From Microcoleus vaginatus HSN003 (lineage in GTDB: Bacteria > Cyanobacteriota > Cyanobacteriia > Cyanobacteriales > Microcoleaceae), in assembly GCF_022701255.1 (NCBI RefSeq), contig NZ_CP031705.1, forward strand, positions 6,262,001 to 6,326,000: DNA of 64,000 nucleotides. The letters are read 5' to 3'. Under the pieces are notes generated by a model. The model was not told where the DNA came from, ran no database searches, and saw only the letters and a list, made by a program, of their open reading frames with translations. Shown in pieces: positions 37,001 through 44,242 of the stretch. Each line of letters begins with the position of its first letter. Position 1 is the stretch's first letter. A program made the translations under genes and the position numbers.

Positions 37001-38831
37001 GCCTACCACTTGGATCTCGATAAGCAAAGAAAAATTCCTCAAACTGGTCAAAGATTAATACAGTTAATAAATTACGGTCTTGATTCAGTCGCAACTGTTC
37101 TAAAATAGCTGTCGGAGTGTCGATCGCCCCTGACAAATTCACAGCTTTTAATTCTTCAATTCCTGCTTTTAAACACTCACCGCAATCCCTCACCCAATCA
37201 TGATAGGATTGCAATAAAATAGGCAATACGTCCCGCGCTTCAAAAGTTGTCAGTTGCAGTGCTGGAACTAACCATGCCTGAATTATCGAACTTTTTCCTA
37301 CGCCAGATTGTCCGTGAACGATCGTCAGCTTGCAAGCAGGTGTACGTATCCGTTTACTTATCTCTTTAATATCGCGCGATCGCCCGGAAGCTGCTTCTAT
37401 TTCCTCAACAATTTCAGCTTTTGACTTACCGGATTTTAAACCGAGATCAATTATTTGTTGCGGCGACTGCAAGCGGCTGGCACCGATAAAAGCTTGCAAT
37501 CCATATTTGCTTTTAACTGCTTGTTGTTCGAGTTTAAGGTAAAATGCTTTTAAATATTCGCCTTGCTCAAAATAGAGAGTTCTCAACTCTTCTAAAATCC
37601 TCAAATAAAGCGGCACGTCCTCTTGAGGCTGTGTAATTTCTTTAGCTACTTCTAAGTTTTTAACTGCCTTCGACTGTTGAGTGAGATTTCGCTGCGCTTT
37701 GGCCAAAAGTAACCGATACAAACCATTCTTTTGTTGGGATACTCTTGGTTGTGCCAAAATAGCCAATGCTGATTGAGCCGATTGGCAAGCTTTTCCGCAC
37801 TCCAAACTTTGCAGCGCCACCTCAGCCAAAAAGCCGTAATCTTCAGCTACTTGACTCGGAGTGCCGTAATGTTCGTGCATTTCTAAGGCTTTTTTAGCTA
37901 AAATTTCCAACTCTTCCCAAGCTTGTAAAAGTCGCAGCACTTCGCAGAGTTTGCTAATACATTTCGCAGCTAAATCATGTCGCTGCACTAGCTCAAAACT
38001 CTCCAGAGATTGCTGTAAATACTTTCTAGCTTCTTGCCAATAATTTAGATTTCCTGCCCGGTGCAATTCAGCTTTGCGGTTGTAAGCTTGAGCAATTTTC
38101 TGGCAGACAATTCCTTGTCTTTCTAACTGGTGATTTTGCTGCCAAAATGTCAAACTTTGTTTATAATGTTCGAGTGCTAAATCTATTTGATTTTTCTGAA
38201 CTTCAACTAAACCCTGAATAAATTGCCAACTAGCTTGCAAATCCGGGCCTAATGCTGCATTTAGCAGGTCATTCTCCAACGACTCAATTTCACAGTCATC
38301 TAATTTGAAATTCTCAACATTAGCAAAAGCTTGACTTGCTTGTTGTTGCAACAAATTCATCAAATCATCGGGCGGCATAGTAAACTGAATTGGAGAGGGA
38401 GCCCAAGACTTCAAATCATTTGCCGATCGACTAAATTTAGACAGTACGGAATCCGTAACCCATAATATTAAGGGAAAAGCAAAATCTTGCTTGAATTGAT
38501 CTCGCGCTCTATTAGCCCCAGCTAGCAGGTCATCAACAGCAACCACCGATTCGATACCTAAAACTATTAAAGCTTTCGGCGGTTGCTCTTGGACGGCATT
38601 GAGAATGGTTTGATAAAGTGTTTTGGTGGCAGGTTCGAGGGCTAATTCTTGATATTCAACAGTAGAGCGATCGCGCAGCTTTTCCAGCATTGCAGAACGC
38701 AAGCTAGCATAATTGCAGCGCACTAGAGTTAAAGAAAACTTTCCTTGAAAGCGGGCGATCGTCCTTACTAAAGTAGAGAGGGATCGCTCATTTTCTGCTG
38801 CAATATCTTCGGCTAGATTTGAGTTTACCAT
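34092..38831 (-). CDS. Giant STAND NTPase with TPR-like region, membrane span and 14 WD40 repeats
   Basis: 1579 residues. Residues 1-170 resemble a P-loop fold without a Walker A (FSLTLVRCNYASLRSAMLEK, KALIVLGIESVVAVDDLL, FPLILWVTDSVLSKF). Helical TPR-like repeats fill about 190-450. The STAND domain has Walker A VHGQSGVGKSSIIQAW (about 505-520) and Walker B VLIFDQFEEFFFAY, followed by a winged-helix region (LVHDYLVPFIRKQRG), a coiled coil and one membrane span (IGIGTAVLSISLVLAATVMG, about 875-895). From about 980 come 14 WD40 repeats, enough for two seven-bladed propellers. Such proteins are NLR-like sensors. The ATG is 5 bases after the stop of the ATPase gene, so both form one operon. Confidence 0.9.
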   Translation of the reverse strand: MVNSNLAEDIAAENERSLSTLVRTIARFQGKFSLTLVRCNYASLRSAMLEKLRDRSTVEYQELALEPATKTLYQTILNAVQEQPPKALIVLGIESVVAVDDLLAGANRARDQFKQDFAFPLILWVTDSVLSKFSRSANDLKSWAPSPIQFTMPPDDLMNLLQQQASQAFANVENFKLDDCEIESLENDLLNAALGPDLQASWQFIQGLVEVQKNQIDLALEHYKQSLTFWQQNHQLERQGIVCQKIAQAYNRKAELHRAGNLNYWQEARKYLQQSLESFELVQRHDLAAKCISKLCEVLRLLQAWEELEILAKKALEMHEHYGTPSQVAEDYGFLAEVALQSLECGKACQSAQSALAILAQPRVSQQKNGLYRLLLAKAQRNLTQQSKAVKNLEVAKEITQPQEDVPLYLRILEELRTLYFEQGEYLKAFYLKLEQQAVKSKYGLQAFIGASRLQSPQQIIDLGLKSGKSKAEIVEEIEAASGRSRDIKEISKRIRTPACKLTIVHGQSGVGKSSIIQAWLVPALQLTTFEARDVLPILLQSYHDWVRDCGECLKAGIEELKAVNLSGAIDTPTAILEQLRLNQDRNLLTVLIFDQFEEFFFAYRDPSGRRELYDFLAECLNQISDLKIILSLREDYLFYLLEWNRTTNLSMIDNDILNKNICYYLGNFSIADAKVVVQTLTKRSQLDLSEDVVNALVADLAGEVGEVRPIELQIAGMQLEKRQITQLSEYQQLGSQAKLKLVEEFLAEVIADCGQENKDIAELVLYLLTDENNTRPQKTLAELAADLGSKSEKLELVLEIVVKSGLVLEVPATPIERYQLVHDYLVPFIRKQRGAELLELRQKLKQTEAENQILAEARQKAELLSVESQRKAQRRIGIGTAVLSISLVLAATVMGVAWQQVDKAQKLTKLERAASDALRMFELHNNQIDALISAVKTGKELKATVKDVRSLADYPIFTPQIALNQILDNIREQNRFKGHQRLVWSVSFSPDGKYIATASWDKTARLWDVTGKLIQEFKGHQRWVSSVSFSPDGKYIATASGDKTARLWDVTGKLIQEFKGHQDSVSSVSFSPDGKYIATASDDYTARLWDVTGKLIQEFKGHQRWVSSVSFSPDGKYIATASADKTARLWDVKGKLIQQFKGHQSSVRSVSFSPDGKYIATASGDKTARLWDLTGKLIEEFKGHQSSVTSVSFSHDGKYIATASLDKTARLWDLTGNLIQEFKGHQNLVLSVSFSHDGKYIATASGDYTARLWDLTGKLIQEFKGHQDLVSSVSFSPDGKYIAISGDKTARLYDLTGKLIREFKGHQDSVTSVSFSPDGKYIATASSDKTARLWDLTGKLIREFKGHQDSVTSISFSPDGKYIATASFDKTARLWDLTGNLIQEFKGHQNLVLSVSFSHDGKYIATASGDKTARLYDLTGKLIQEFKGHQDSVSSVSFSPDGKYIAISGDKTARLYDLTGKLIREFKGHQNVVWSVSFSPDGKYIATASGDYTARLWDLTGKLIQEFKGHQDSVSSVSFSPDGKYITTASDDYTARLWRIKSLDEMLVQGCDWLHDYLQNNADESEKHVCDDISAQKK
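34200..35912 (-). repeat. Fourteen near-identical 120/123-bp WD40-coding repeats
   Basis: Each unit encodes FKGHQ-xx-V-x-SVSFSPDGKYIA-TASxDxTARLWD and differs from the next at few, recurrent positions. Two units (8 and 12) lack one codon (KYIAISGDKTARLY). Units 7 and 11, and 8 and 12, are near copies of each other, which indicates that blocks of four repeats were duplicated together. Confidence 0.95.
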
Positions 38832-38835
38832 AATC

Positions 38836-40215
38836 TCACGAATTTTGCTGCTGCCACAGCTTAAATTTGTCAGTTTCCATCAACAGCGGATTCAACGCAA
38901 ACCAATTTCCTTGAATGTCTACATATTCAAAAACCCACAGATTTCTCAGCAAATCTTGGTATTCTTTATCTCCCTTAATGCTTTGTTCTTTCACCACCTT
39001 AAAAAGTAAGTCCCACTCATCATTATCAATGCCACGAATCAGACTGTCGCGGGAATTACGAATCACAGATTGCAACACATTTTGGGAAATGGGAGGGTCA
39101 TCTTGCTGCAAGCAACCAAACAGCATTCCCATCAAGTTTCGCAAATGACCTCCGCTGACGCGACACAATCTATCTAAAGTTTCAGGACTGTCAAAAACTT
39201 GGGTAATTAATGTGATATATTTCTCTGGCACAACATCGGGAAATGCCCGCGACATCACCATGCGCCGCAGCAAATTCATCCCCTCAACACATTCGCTACC
39301 GTCTCTATTCTTTACTGGTACCATCGGCAAAACTTTCGGTTCAACTCCGCCCCCCAAGCGATTTTTTAATATTTCACTTTCATTAGAAAAAATCAATTCC
39401 AACGGCAGCGTATAAACTAAATGGCAATTCAGTTTTCGCAACTGATCGCCCCGGTCAATAAAGATATATTCTGGCAACGGTCGCCCGGCTGCATTGGGTC
39501 GAGAAACTATCCGGTCTAAGTTATCAACAATCACCACCAATCCTTTTTTACCCCGCTGCTTTAGCTGATTAATTGCTACATCAATAATTTCTTGATTAAT
39601 CAGTTCTAACATTTTATTGGCTTGCGGTTCCATGTACTGTCTCAGTTTAGATCGCAAGTCGGGATCGCTTTTGATTTTGGCAGTAATTTTGGCAATGCCT
39701 AAAGGCAGAGAAACTTCCAGATTCCCGTCTGTATTGCCCTTATATTTGCTGCCAAAAAGTTCTCCTTCTGCTTCTAGGGTGACAGGAGTCTGTAAAAAAT
39801 TCCAACTGTTTTTTAAGAAGTCTTTAAAACCCTGGGGCTGCAAGGAAATGTTGCCCTCTTCCAAACTTTGACTGACTCGCCGCGCGATCGCTAACATGAT
39901 ATCTGTCAAATCGAGATCCATTTCATCGAGGTCTTGTGTTGACTCGAAGTAAACTACATGAAACCCCTGATCTGTCAACTCTTTTTGTAGTCGCGATAAT
40001 TCAGTAGACTTGCCGCAACCAATATGTCCGGTAAATAATTGGCAAGTCGGTTTATCTCGTGCCAGACGGGTAATTGTTCGTTTGAGTATGTCAATAATTT
40101 TCCCGCCGCGCACCTCAGCAAAATCAATGTAGTAGCGAATATCTTCTGAATTTCCAAACTTGAGGGAGTGACTGGGATTGCAGGCGTCGCAGAATCGATC
40201 GAAATCTAGGTTCAT
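38836..40215 (-). CDS. P-loop ATPase, partner of the STAND-WD40 protein
   Basis: About 459 residues from the ATG at 40215; the frame continues to 40290, but the extra residues (LTHPTITTKTNLENF) look non-conserved. Walker A is LFTGHIGCGKSTELSRLQ (about 68-85), then VVYFESTQDLDEMDLDLTDI and a Walker B KGLVVIVDNLDRIV. RPLPEYIFIDRGDQLRKLNC and RVSGGHLRNLMGML fit sensor-type segments of an AAA+/STAND-like ATPase. No membrane span. It is the first gene of the pair with the giant WD40 protein; spacing is 4 bases. I infer a regulatory or loading role; the precise family is not recognised. Confidence 0.78.
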   Translation of the reverse strand: MNLDFDRFCDACNPSHSLKFGNSEDIRYYIDFAEVRGGKIIDILKRTITRLARDKPTCQLFTGHIGCGKSTELSRLQKELTDQGFHVVYFESTQDLDEMDLDLTDIMLAIARRVSQSLEEGNISLQPQGFKDFLKNSWNFLQTPVTLEAEGELFGSKYKGNTDGNLEVSLPLGIAKITAKIKSDPDLRSKLRQYMEPQANKMLELINQEIIDVAINQLKQRGKKGLVVIVDNLDRIVSRPNAAGRPLPEYIFIDRGDQLRKLNCHLVYTLPLELIFSNESEILKNRLGGGVEPKVLPMVPVKNRDGSECVEGMNLLRRMVMSRAFPDVVPEKYITLITQVFDSPETLDRLCRVSGGHLRNLMGMLFGCLQQDDPPISQNVLQSVIRNSRDSLIRGIDNDEWDLLFKVVKEQSIKGDKEYQDLLRNLWVFEYVDIQGNWFALNPLLMETDKFKLWQQQNS

Positions 40216-40346
40216 AAAATTTTCTAAATTAGTTTTTGTAGTTATTGTAGGGTGGGTCAGGGCTGAATGCTTTGACCAGAGACTAAACATTTTTTCCGCT
40301 AAGCACCCTACGGTTAGTTAGCTGACCACCCATACGTCGAAGACTA

Positions 40347-41537
40347 TTAGTGTGAACCTGGATGCTGTTTCCAATATTGGTAGGCGGCATAGGCTAAGGT
40401 GACAGCGCCGGTGACGATCGCCGCTTCATCAACCTCAAATTGCGGGTGATGGAGGGGATAGTTCGGTTTGTCAGTCAGTCCCACTCCTAAGCGAAACATG
40501 GTTCCCGGTGCGTGTTCTAAGTACATCGAAAAATCTTCCGCGCCGAGGGATGGTTCTGGTAAAATCTGGACGCGCGATCGACCTAAAGCTTCTAAAGCCG
40601 CAGTTTCGACTAATTGCGTGAGTTTTGGGTCGTTTTGGACTCCCGGCACGCCGCGCTTGTAAGTGAGTTCGTACTTAGCGCCGTAAGTCCCGCAAACGCT
40701 AGAAACAATTTGTTCGATCCAAGCCGGCAGGTTTTCGTGGGTTTCCGGATGGAGCGATCGCACGGTTCCCAATAATTTTACTCGATCGGCAATTACGTTC
40801 GGCGCTCGTCCGCCGTTAATTTGCCCGATCGTCAAAACCAGTGGCCTCAAAGGATTTTGCGTGCGGCTAATTGCCTGCTGCAAAGTGGTAATTATCTGAG
40901 AAGCAATCCAAATTGCGTCGATCGCCTCGTGGGGACGCGCACCGTGGCCGGATTCGCCCATCACAATCAATTCTATGTCATCTGCCGCCGCCGTGAGTGC
41001 CCCGTGGCGGATACCGATGCAACCGCCGGGAATCGTCGGGAAAACGTGCACTCCGAGGATGCCGTCAACATCTTGCATCGCGCCGTCTTTAATCATCCAT
41101 TGAGCACCTTGGGCAATCTCTTCCGCCGGCTGAAACAAGAAGCGGACGTGACCGGGCAATTTTTCTTCTAGCTGAGACAATATCATTGCTGCGCCCAAAC
41201 CGACGGTGGTGTGGATGTCGTGGCCGCAGGCGTGCATGACTCCCTCGTTGCGGGAGGCAAATTCTAAGTTTGTGCGTTCTTGAATCGGCAAAGCGTCCAT
41301 ATCGGTGCGAATTGCCAGCCACCGGGACTCGTTGCTATTGCCTTTGAGTTCGCCGAGGACTCCTGTTTTGCCGATTCCTTCGATCGCGTGAACTCCGCTG
41401 GATGCGAGAACTCCGGCTACGTAGGCGGCGGTTTGATATTCTTGGCCGCTGAGTTCGGGGTGGGAGTGGATGTGGCGGCGAATTTCGATTAAGCGGGGTG
41501 CTAGGGTGGCGGCTAATTCTTTGATGCGGGGAAGCAT
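40347..41537 (-). CDS. M20-family amidohydrolase (hippurate / IAA-amino acid hydrolase type)
   Basis: 396 residues, normal for the M20D subfamily. Metal-binding motifs are intact: Cys and His in MHACGHDIHTTVGLGAA, the Glu pair in FQPAEEIAQGA, and a late His (PLHHPQFEVDE). The dimerisation segment between (ELIVMGESGHGARPHEAIDA) carries the usual HGARPH motif. These enzymes remove N-acyl groups from amino acids; the true substrate is unknown. It ends 132 bases before the longest form of the ATPase gene (40290) and is a separate unit. Start at the ATG 41535-41537 gives the full first strand LIEIRRHIHSHPELSGQEYQ. Confidence 0.93.
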   Translation of the reverse strand: MLPRIKELAATLAPRLIEIRRHIHSHPELSGQEYQTAAYVAGVLASSGVHAIEGIGKTGVLGELKGNSNESRWLAIRTDMDALPIQERTNLEFASRNEGVMHACGHDIHTTVGLGAAMILSQLEEKLPGHVRFLFQPAEEIAQGAQWMIKDGAMQDVDGILGVHVFPTIPGGCIGIRHGALTAAADDIELIVMGESGHGARPHEAIDAIWIASQIITTLQQAISRTQNPLRPLVLTIGQINGGRAPNVIADRVKLLGTVRSLHPETHENLPAWIEQIVSSVCGTYGAKYELTYKRGVPGVQNDPKLTQLVETAALEALGRSRVQILPEPSLGAEDFSMYLEHAPGTMFRLGVGLTDKPNYPLHHPQFEVDEAAIVTGAVTLAYAAYQYWKQHPGSH

Positions 41538-41681
41538 GAATTTAGTTGGGGAGTGCGGTACAAGTTGTAGTCAACTAGGGTAACGCATATGTTTGGGGGT
41601 GAACAGGGTTACAAGGCACAAAAGTGCGATCGGGCTTTTAGATCGCAATCCTATTTTGTTTGTGAATAAGATTTTTTTTCT

Positions 41682-41728
41682 CACCACAGAGGGCGCAGAG
41701 GACGCAGAGAAAAGAGAGAAAAGAGAGT
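41682..41728. repeat. CACAGAGGGCGCAGAG purine-rich repeat
   Basis: Short low-complexity run (CACAGAGGGCGCAGAGGACG and AGAGAAAAGAGAG) of a type widely scattered in cyanobacterial spacers. No coding value seen. Confidence 0.5.
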
Positions 41729-41799
41729 TAGGCAGAAACCCGGAAAAAACGTCTAGATTCTCGGTTCACCGGCTGACTTTTAGTTGATAATCTCTGGTT

Positions 41800-43317
41800 G
41801 TGATATCATCAAAAAGTAATTTTTTAAAATTATTTCCTATGATTAGCTTTGGATTCTGGAATGTAATAATTATAATTGCCGTCGCTTTGTTTCTAAAATT
41901 TAATTGGCGATTAGATAGCGAAAAAACAGCATGGCAAGATTCTTTATTTTTAAAAGATCCTTCGATCCAAAGGTTGACTCAGTTTTTTAGTCAACCTATC
42001 GTTAACTTTATTTTGCAAGCAGTTATTGTATTAGTTCTCACCCGATTTCTCAGTTATACCGGTTGGTTGGTTTACAATCTGACTACTCGACCCGATCCGC
42101 CTTACTGGGATTTTAAGTGGTTTTATGTAGCGAGTAGATTAGCCCATCAGCATTTGAGTCCCTTTAATGTAGAAGTATTTAACCGCGGTTTCTGTAGCAT
42201 CACAAAAGTGTGTGGGTTTATTCCATCTTTTGTTTATCCACCTAATATCATTCCTCCGCTGTGGTTTTTGGGCTATTTCCCGATGAAGACTGCATTCACC
42301 ATCTGGACTTGGCTGCATCTTATTGCCACAGGTTTTGTTTTATGGGGAGCGAATATCTTGTTGGAGTCGCACTCACGAGCTTTTAGGACTATTTGTAGTA
42401 TATCAGTTGCATTCCTCTACGGTTTTGTCTTCGATCTTCAAGTTGGCAATGTGGCCACTTTTATTGCCCTTCTGCTGTTATGGATGTTTATTTATGCTAG
42501 GGAAAATCACGATATAATTGCAGGAGTTTTATTAGGTATTGCCCTTTTTAAACCCACTTTAGTTATATTGTTTATTCCTTATTTTTTAATCAAAAGACGG
42601 TTTCAGCTAGTTTTTATATCTATAGTCACGGTAACTTTTTTGGCAGTTATAGGTCTAGCTGTAACGGGCAATTCCTTAACAGGATTTATACAGGATGCGA
42701 CTCGTGGATTTCCACTCTGGCTCAACGATCCATCGAATAATGCTTATATTTCTATGAGTCGCCTTGATTTAAGGGTTATGGGGCCGAGATTTTTCCCCGA
42801 TAGTCCCTTCGTGGCGAAGCTATTTTCTGACTTGATTATTCTGGTGCTAGTTGGTTTAGTGAGTTGGTATTTTTACAAAAAACAATCTCGCAATGCTTGG
42901 TCAAAAAAACTTGACTTATCTGAAATGGTGCTAATTTCTACTTTGAGCATTGCTATCAACTATTCTCAGCCCACCAGTTCTGTGATGTTAGCACCGGCGG
43001 TGGTTTTTTTGCTGAATGATTTATGCTTTCAGATTAAAAACTGTTCCTTCTCTAGGCAAAGAATGTCGGTTTGGTTATTGGGAGTTGGCTGTGTCATGGT
43101 GCAAACCGCAGTGATTCATGGCGGGCTGTTGGTGTTTCTAGGAAAGCGGTGGAACTGGAAGGGGGGGGAATTGCCTTATTTGTTTAAAGTAACTATTTTT
43201 TCACTACCGAGTTATGCGATTTTAGGCCTTACGTTAAGTGTTTTAGTCTTAGCAATTACCTCTCTTCGTCAAAAACAGGTTGCTGAATTTGACCCTTTGG
43301 ATCAGGTTTCTGGTTAG
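41800..43317 (+). CDS. Multi-span glycosyltransferase, GT87/DUF2029-like
   Basis: 505 residues with about ten to twelve hydrophobic spans. The frame starts with GTG (41800); an ATG at 41839 is an alternative. The first large extracytoplasmic loop carries PPYWDFKWFYVASRLAHQHLSPFN, with the DF-x-x-x-Y/F-x-x-x pattern seen in GT-C enzymes of the DUF2029 group, and later FVYPPNIIPPLWF and ALFKPTLVILFIPYFLIKR. GT87 members use polyprenol-phosphate mannose as donor. The soluble enzyme that could make such a donor is encoded at 4023, although far away. Neighbours give no pathway clue. Assignment rests on motif pattern and topology. Confidence 0.75.
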   Translation: MISSKSNFLKLFPMISFGFWNVIIIIAVALFLKFNWRLDSEKTAWQDSLFLKDPSIQRLTQFFSQPIVNFILQAVIVLVLTRFLSYTGWLVYNLTTRPDPPYWDFKWFYVASRLAHQHLSPFNVEVFNRGFCSITKVCGFIPSFVYPPNIIPPLWFLGYFPMKTAFTIWTWLHLIATGFVLWGANILLESHSRAFRTICSISVAFLYGFVFDLQVGNVATFIALLLLWMFIYARENHDIIAGVLLGIALFKPTLVILFIPYFLIKRRFQLVFISIVTVTFLAVIGLAVTGNSLTGFIQDATRGFPLWLNDPSNNAYISMSRLDLRVMGPRFFPDSPFVAKLFSDLIILVLVGLVSWYFYKKQSRNAWSKKLDLSEMVLISTLSIAINYSQPTSSVMLAPAVVFLLNDLCFQIKNCSFSRQRMSVWLLGVGCVMVQTAVIHGGLLVFLGKRWNWKGGELPYLFKVTIFSLPSYAILGLTLSVLVLAITSLRQKQVAEFDPLDQVSG

Positions 43318-43404
43318 AGGAAAAACAAAACCTCACTGCAACACAAAATAAACGGCCAGACAGGTTGGCAGTTGAGAATGACCCATTAGCGTAGAGATCA
43401 AAGG

Positions 43405-43617
43405 TTAATTGCTGCTGGGTTCATCTTCTGTAGTCTTTTTAGCCAAGTAAGCATCTACAGCTTGAGAGACAATCCGACTGACGAGATTGCTGACTGTCCG
43501 GTCTTCTTTCTTGGCCCAATCTTCCAAGACGTTGTAGGCGTTTGGAGGAACGTAGCTGGTGACTCGTTTTAGGTTTTTTGCTGGCAAATTAGGCAACTGG
43601 GAATTTACTTCATACAT
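43405..43617 (-). CDS. Ribbon-helix-helix (CopG-like) DNA-binding protein
   Basis: 70 residues from the ATG at 43617; the open frame to 43698 adds an unlikely Cys/Arg-rich leader. The core LKRVTSYVPPNAYNVLEDWA then KKEDRTVSNLVSRIVSQAVDAYL matches a beta strand (RVTSYVP) and two helices with the classical turn (DRTVSNLVS). Such proteins bind operators as dimers and often autoregulate. It diverges from the small gene at 43758, with the strong hairpin 43692-43727 between, a good candidate for its control region. Could be a lone antitoxin, but no toxin gene is adjacent. Confidence 0.75.
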   Translation of the reverse strand: MYEVNSQLPNLPAKNLKRVTSYVPPNAYNVLEDWAKKEDRTVSNLVSRIVSQAVDAYLAKKTTEDEPSSN

Positions 43618-43691
43618 CGATCGTACTTTCTTTGTACGCCTCTTGCATAGTGACACACGGTGTGATACCGTGTAAATAGTCAAACACAAAA

Positions 43692-43727
43692 CCCCCACCG
43701 GTCAGACTCGCAATCGTTCGGTGGGGG
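43692..43727. promoter_or_regulatory. GC-rich hairpin between divergent small genes
   Basis: CCCCCACCG (43692-43700) pairs with CGGTGGGGG (43719-43727), loop of 18 bases. It lies upstream of both the RHH gene and the 43758 gene, so an operator, attenuator or leader structure is possible. A strong ribosome site AGGAGG (43745-43750) follows for the plus-strand gene. Confidence 0.55.
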
Positions 43728-43757
43728 CTTGAACTCCCATATTTAGGAGGAAACTCT

Positions 43758-43991
43758 ATGATATCACCGCCAAAATCAGTTCCCGAACTGCTCCGGGAAG
43801 AAATTCCTGACGTACCTCAAGGTAAGCAACCGATTCGTTTGCTGTTGTGTGGCGTTCCCAAAGCGGTAGACAGTATCGTTAATCTGTTGCACGTTTTAGG
43901 TTTTGCAGAAGTTGGGGAATGGAGCCCGCCTCTACCATCGCCGATAGCGGGTGAGGTAATTCGGATTTTAACCCGTTACTGGAAAGAGTAA
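43758..43991 (+). CDS. Small conserved-looking cytosolic protein
   Basis: 77 residues, ATG preceded at ideal distance by AGGAGG, the best ribosome site in this region. Sequence QPIRLLLCGVPKAVDSIVNL and LLHVLGFAEVGEWSPPLPSP suggests a small alpha/beta fold; the end, GEVIRILTRYWKE, is amphipathic. I do not recognise a named family; similar short proteins occur beside RHH regulators in cyanobacteria (recollection, not tested). The divergent arrangement with the RHH gene suggests shared control. Confidence 0.65.
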   Translation: MISPPKSVPELLREEIPDVPQGKQPIRLLLCGVPKAVDSIVNLLHVLGFAEVGEWSPPLPSPIAGEVIRILTRYWKE

Positions 43992-44242
43992 TCTTTGAGG
44001 GCGATCGCACGAATTGAAAAAGTGCGATCGACCTTTCTGTCTCATTGAAGAGCGATCGCCAATCCGGTTTTCTGGCGTGATCGAGCTGACCCTTCTAATA
44101 GGACTAGACATTTCTCTATCTAGGTTTAAAGCCATTTTGGATTCACTTTTGGTCTGAGTCCCGTTAGACCATAACAAGCAAGGCAGATTGCACTTATAAA
44201 AAGATGTATCAGCAGACAGCTAGACTGCAAGAACTTTATCAA

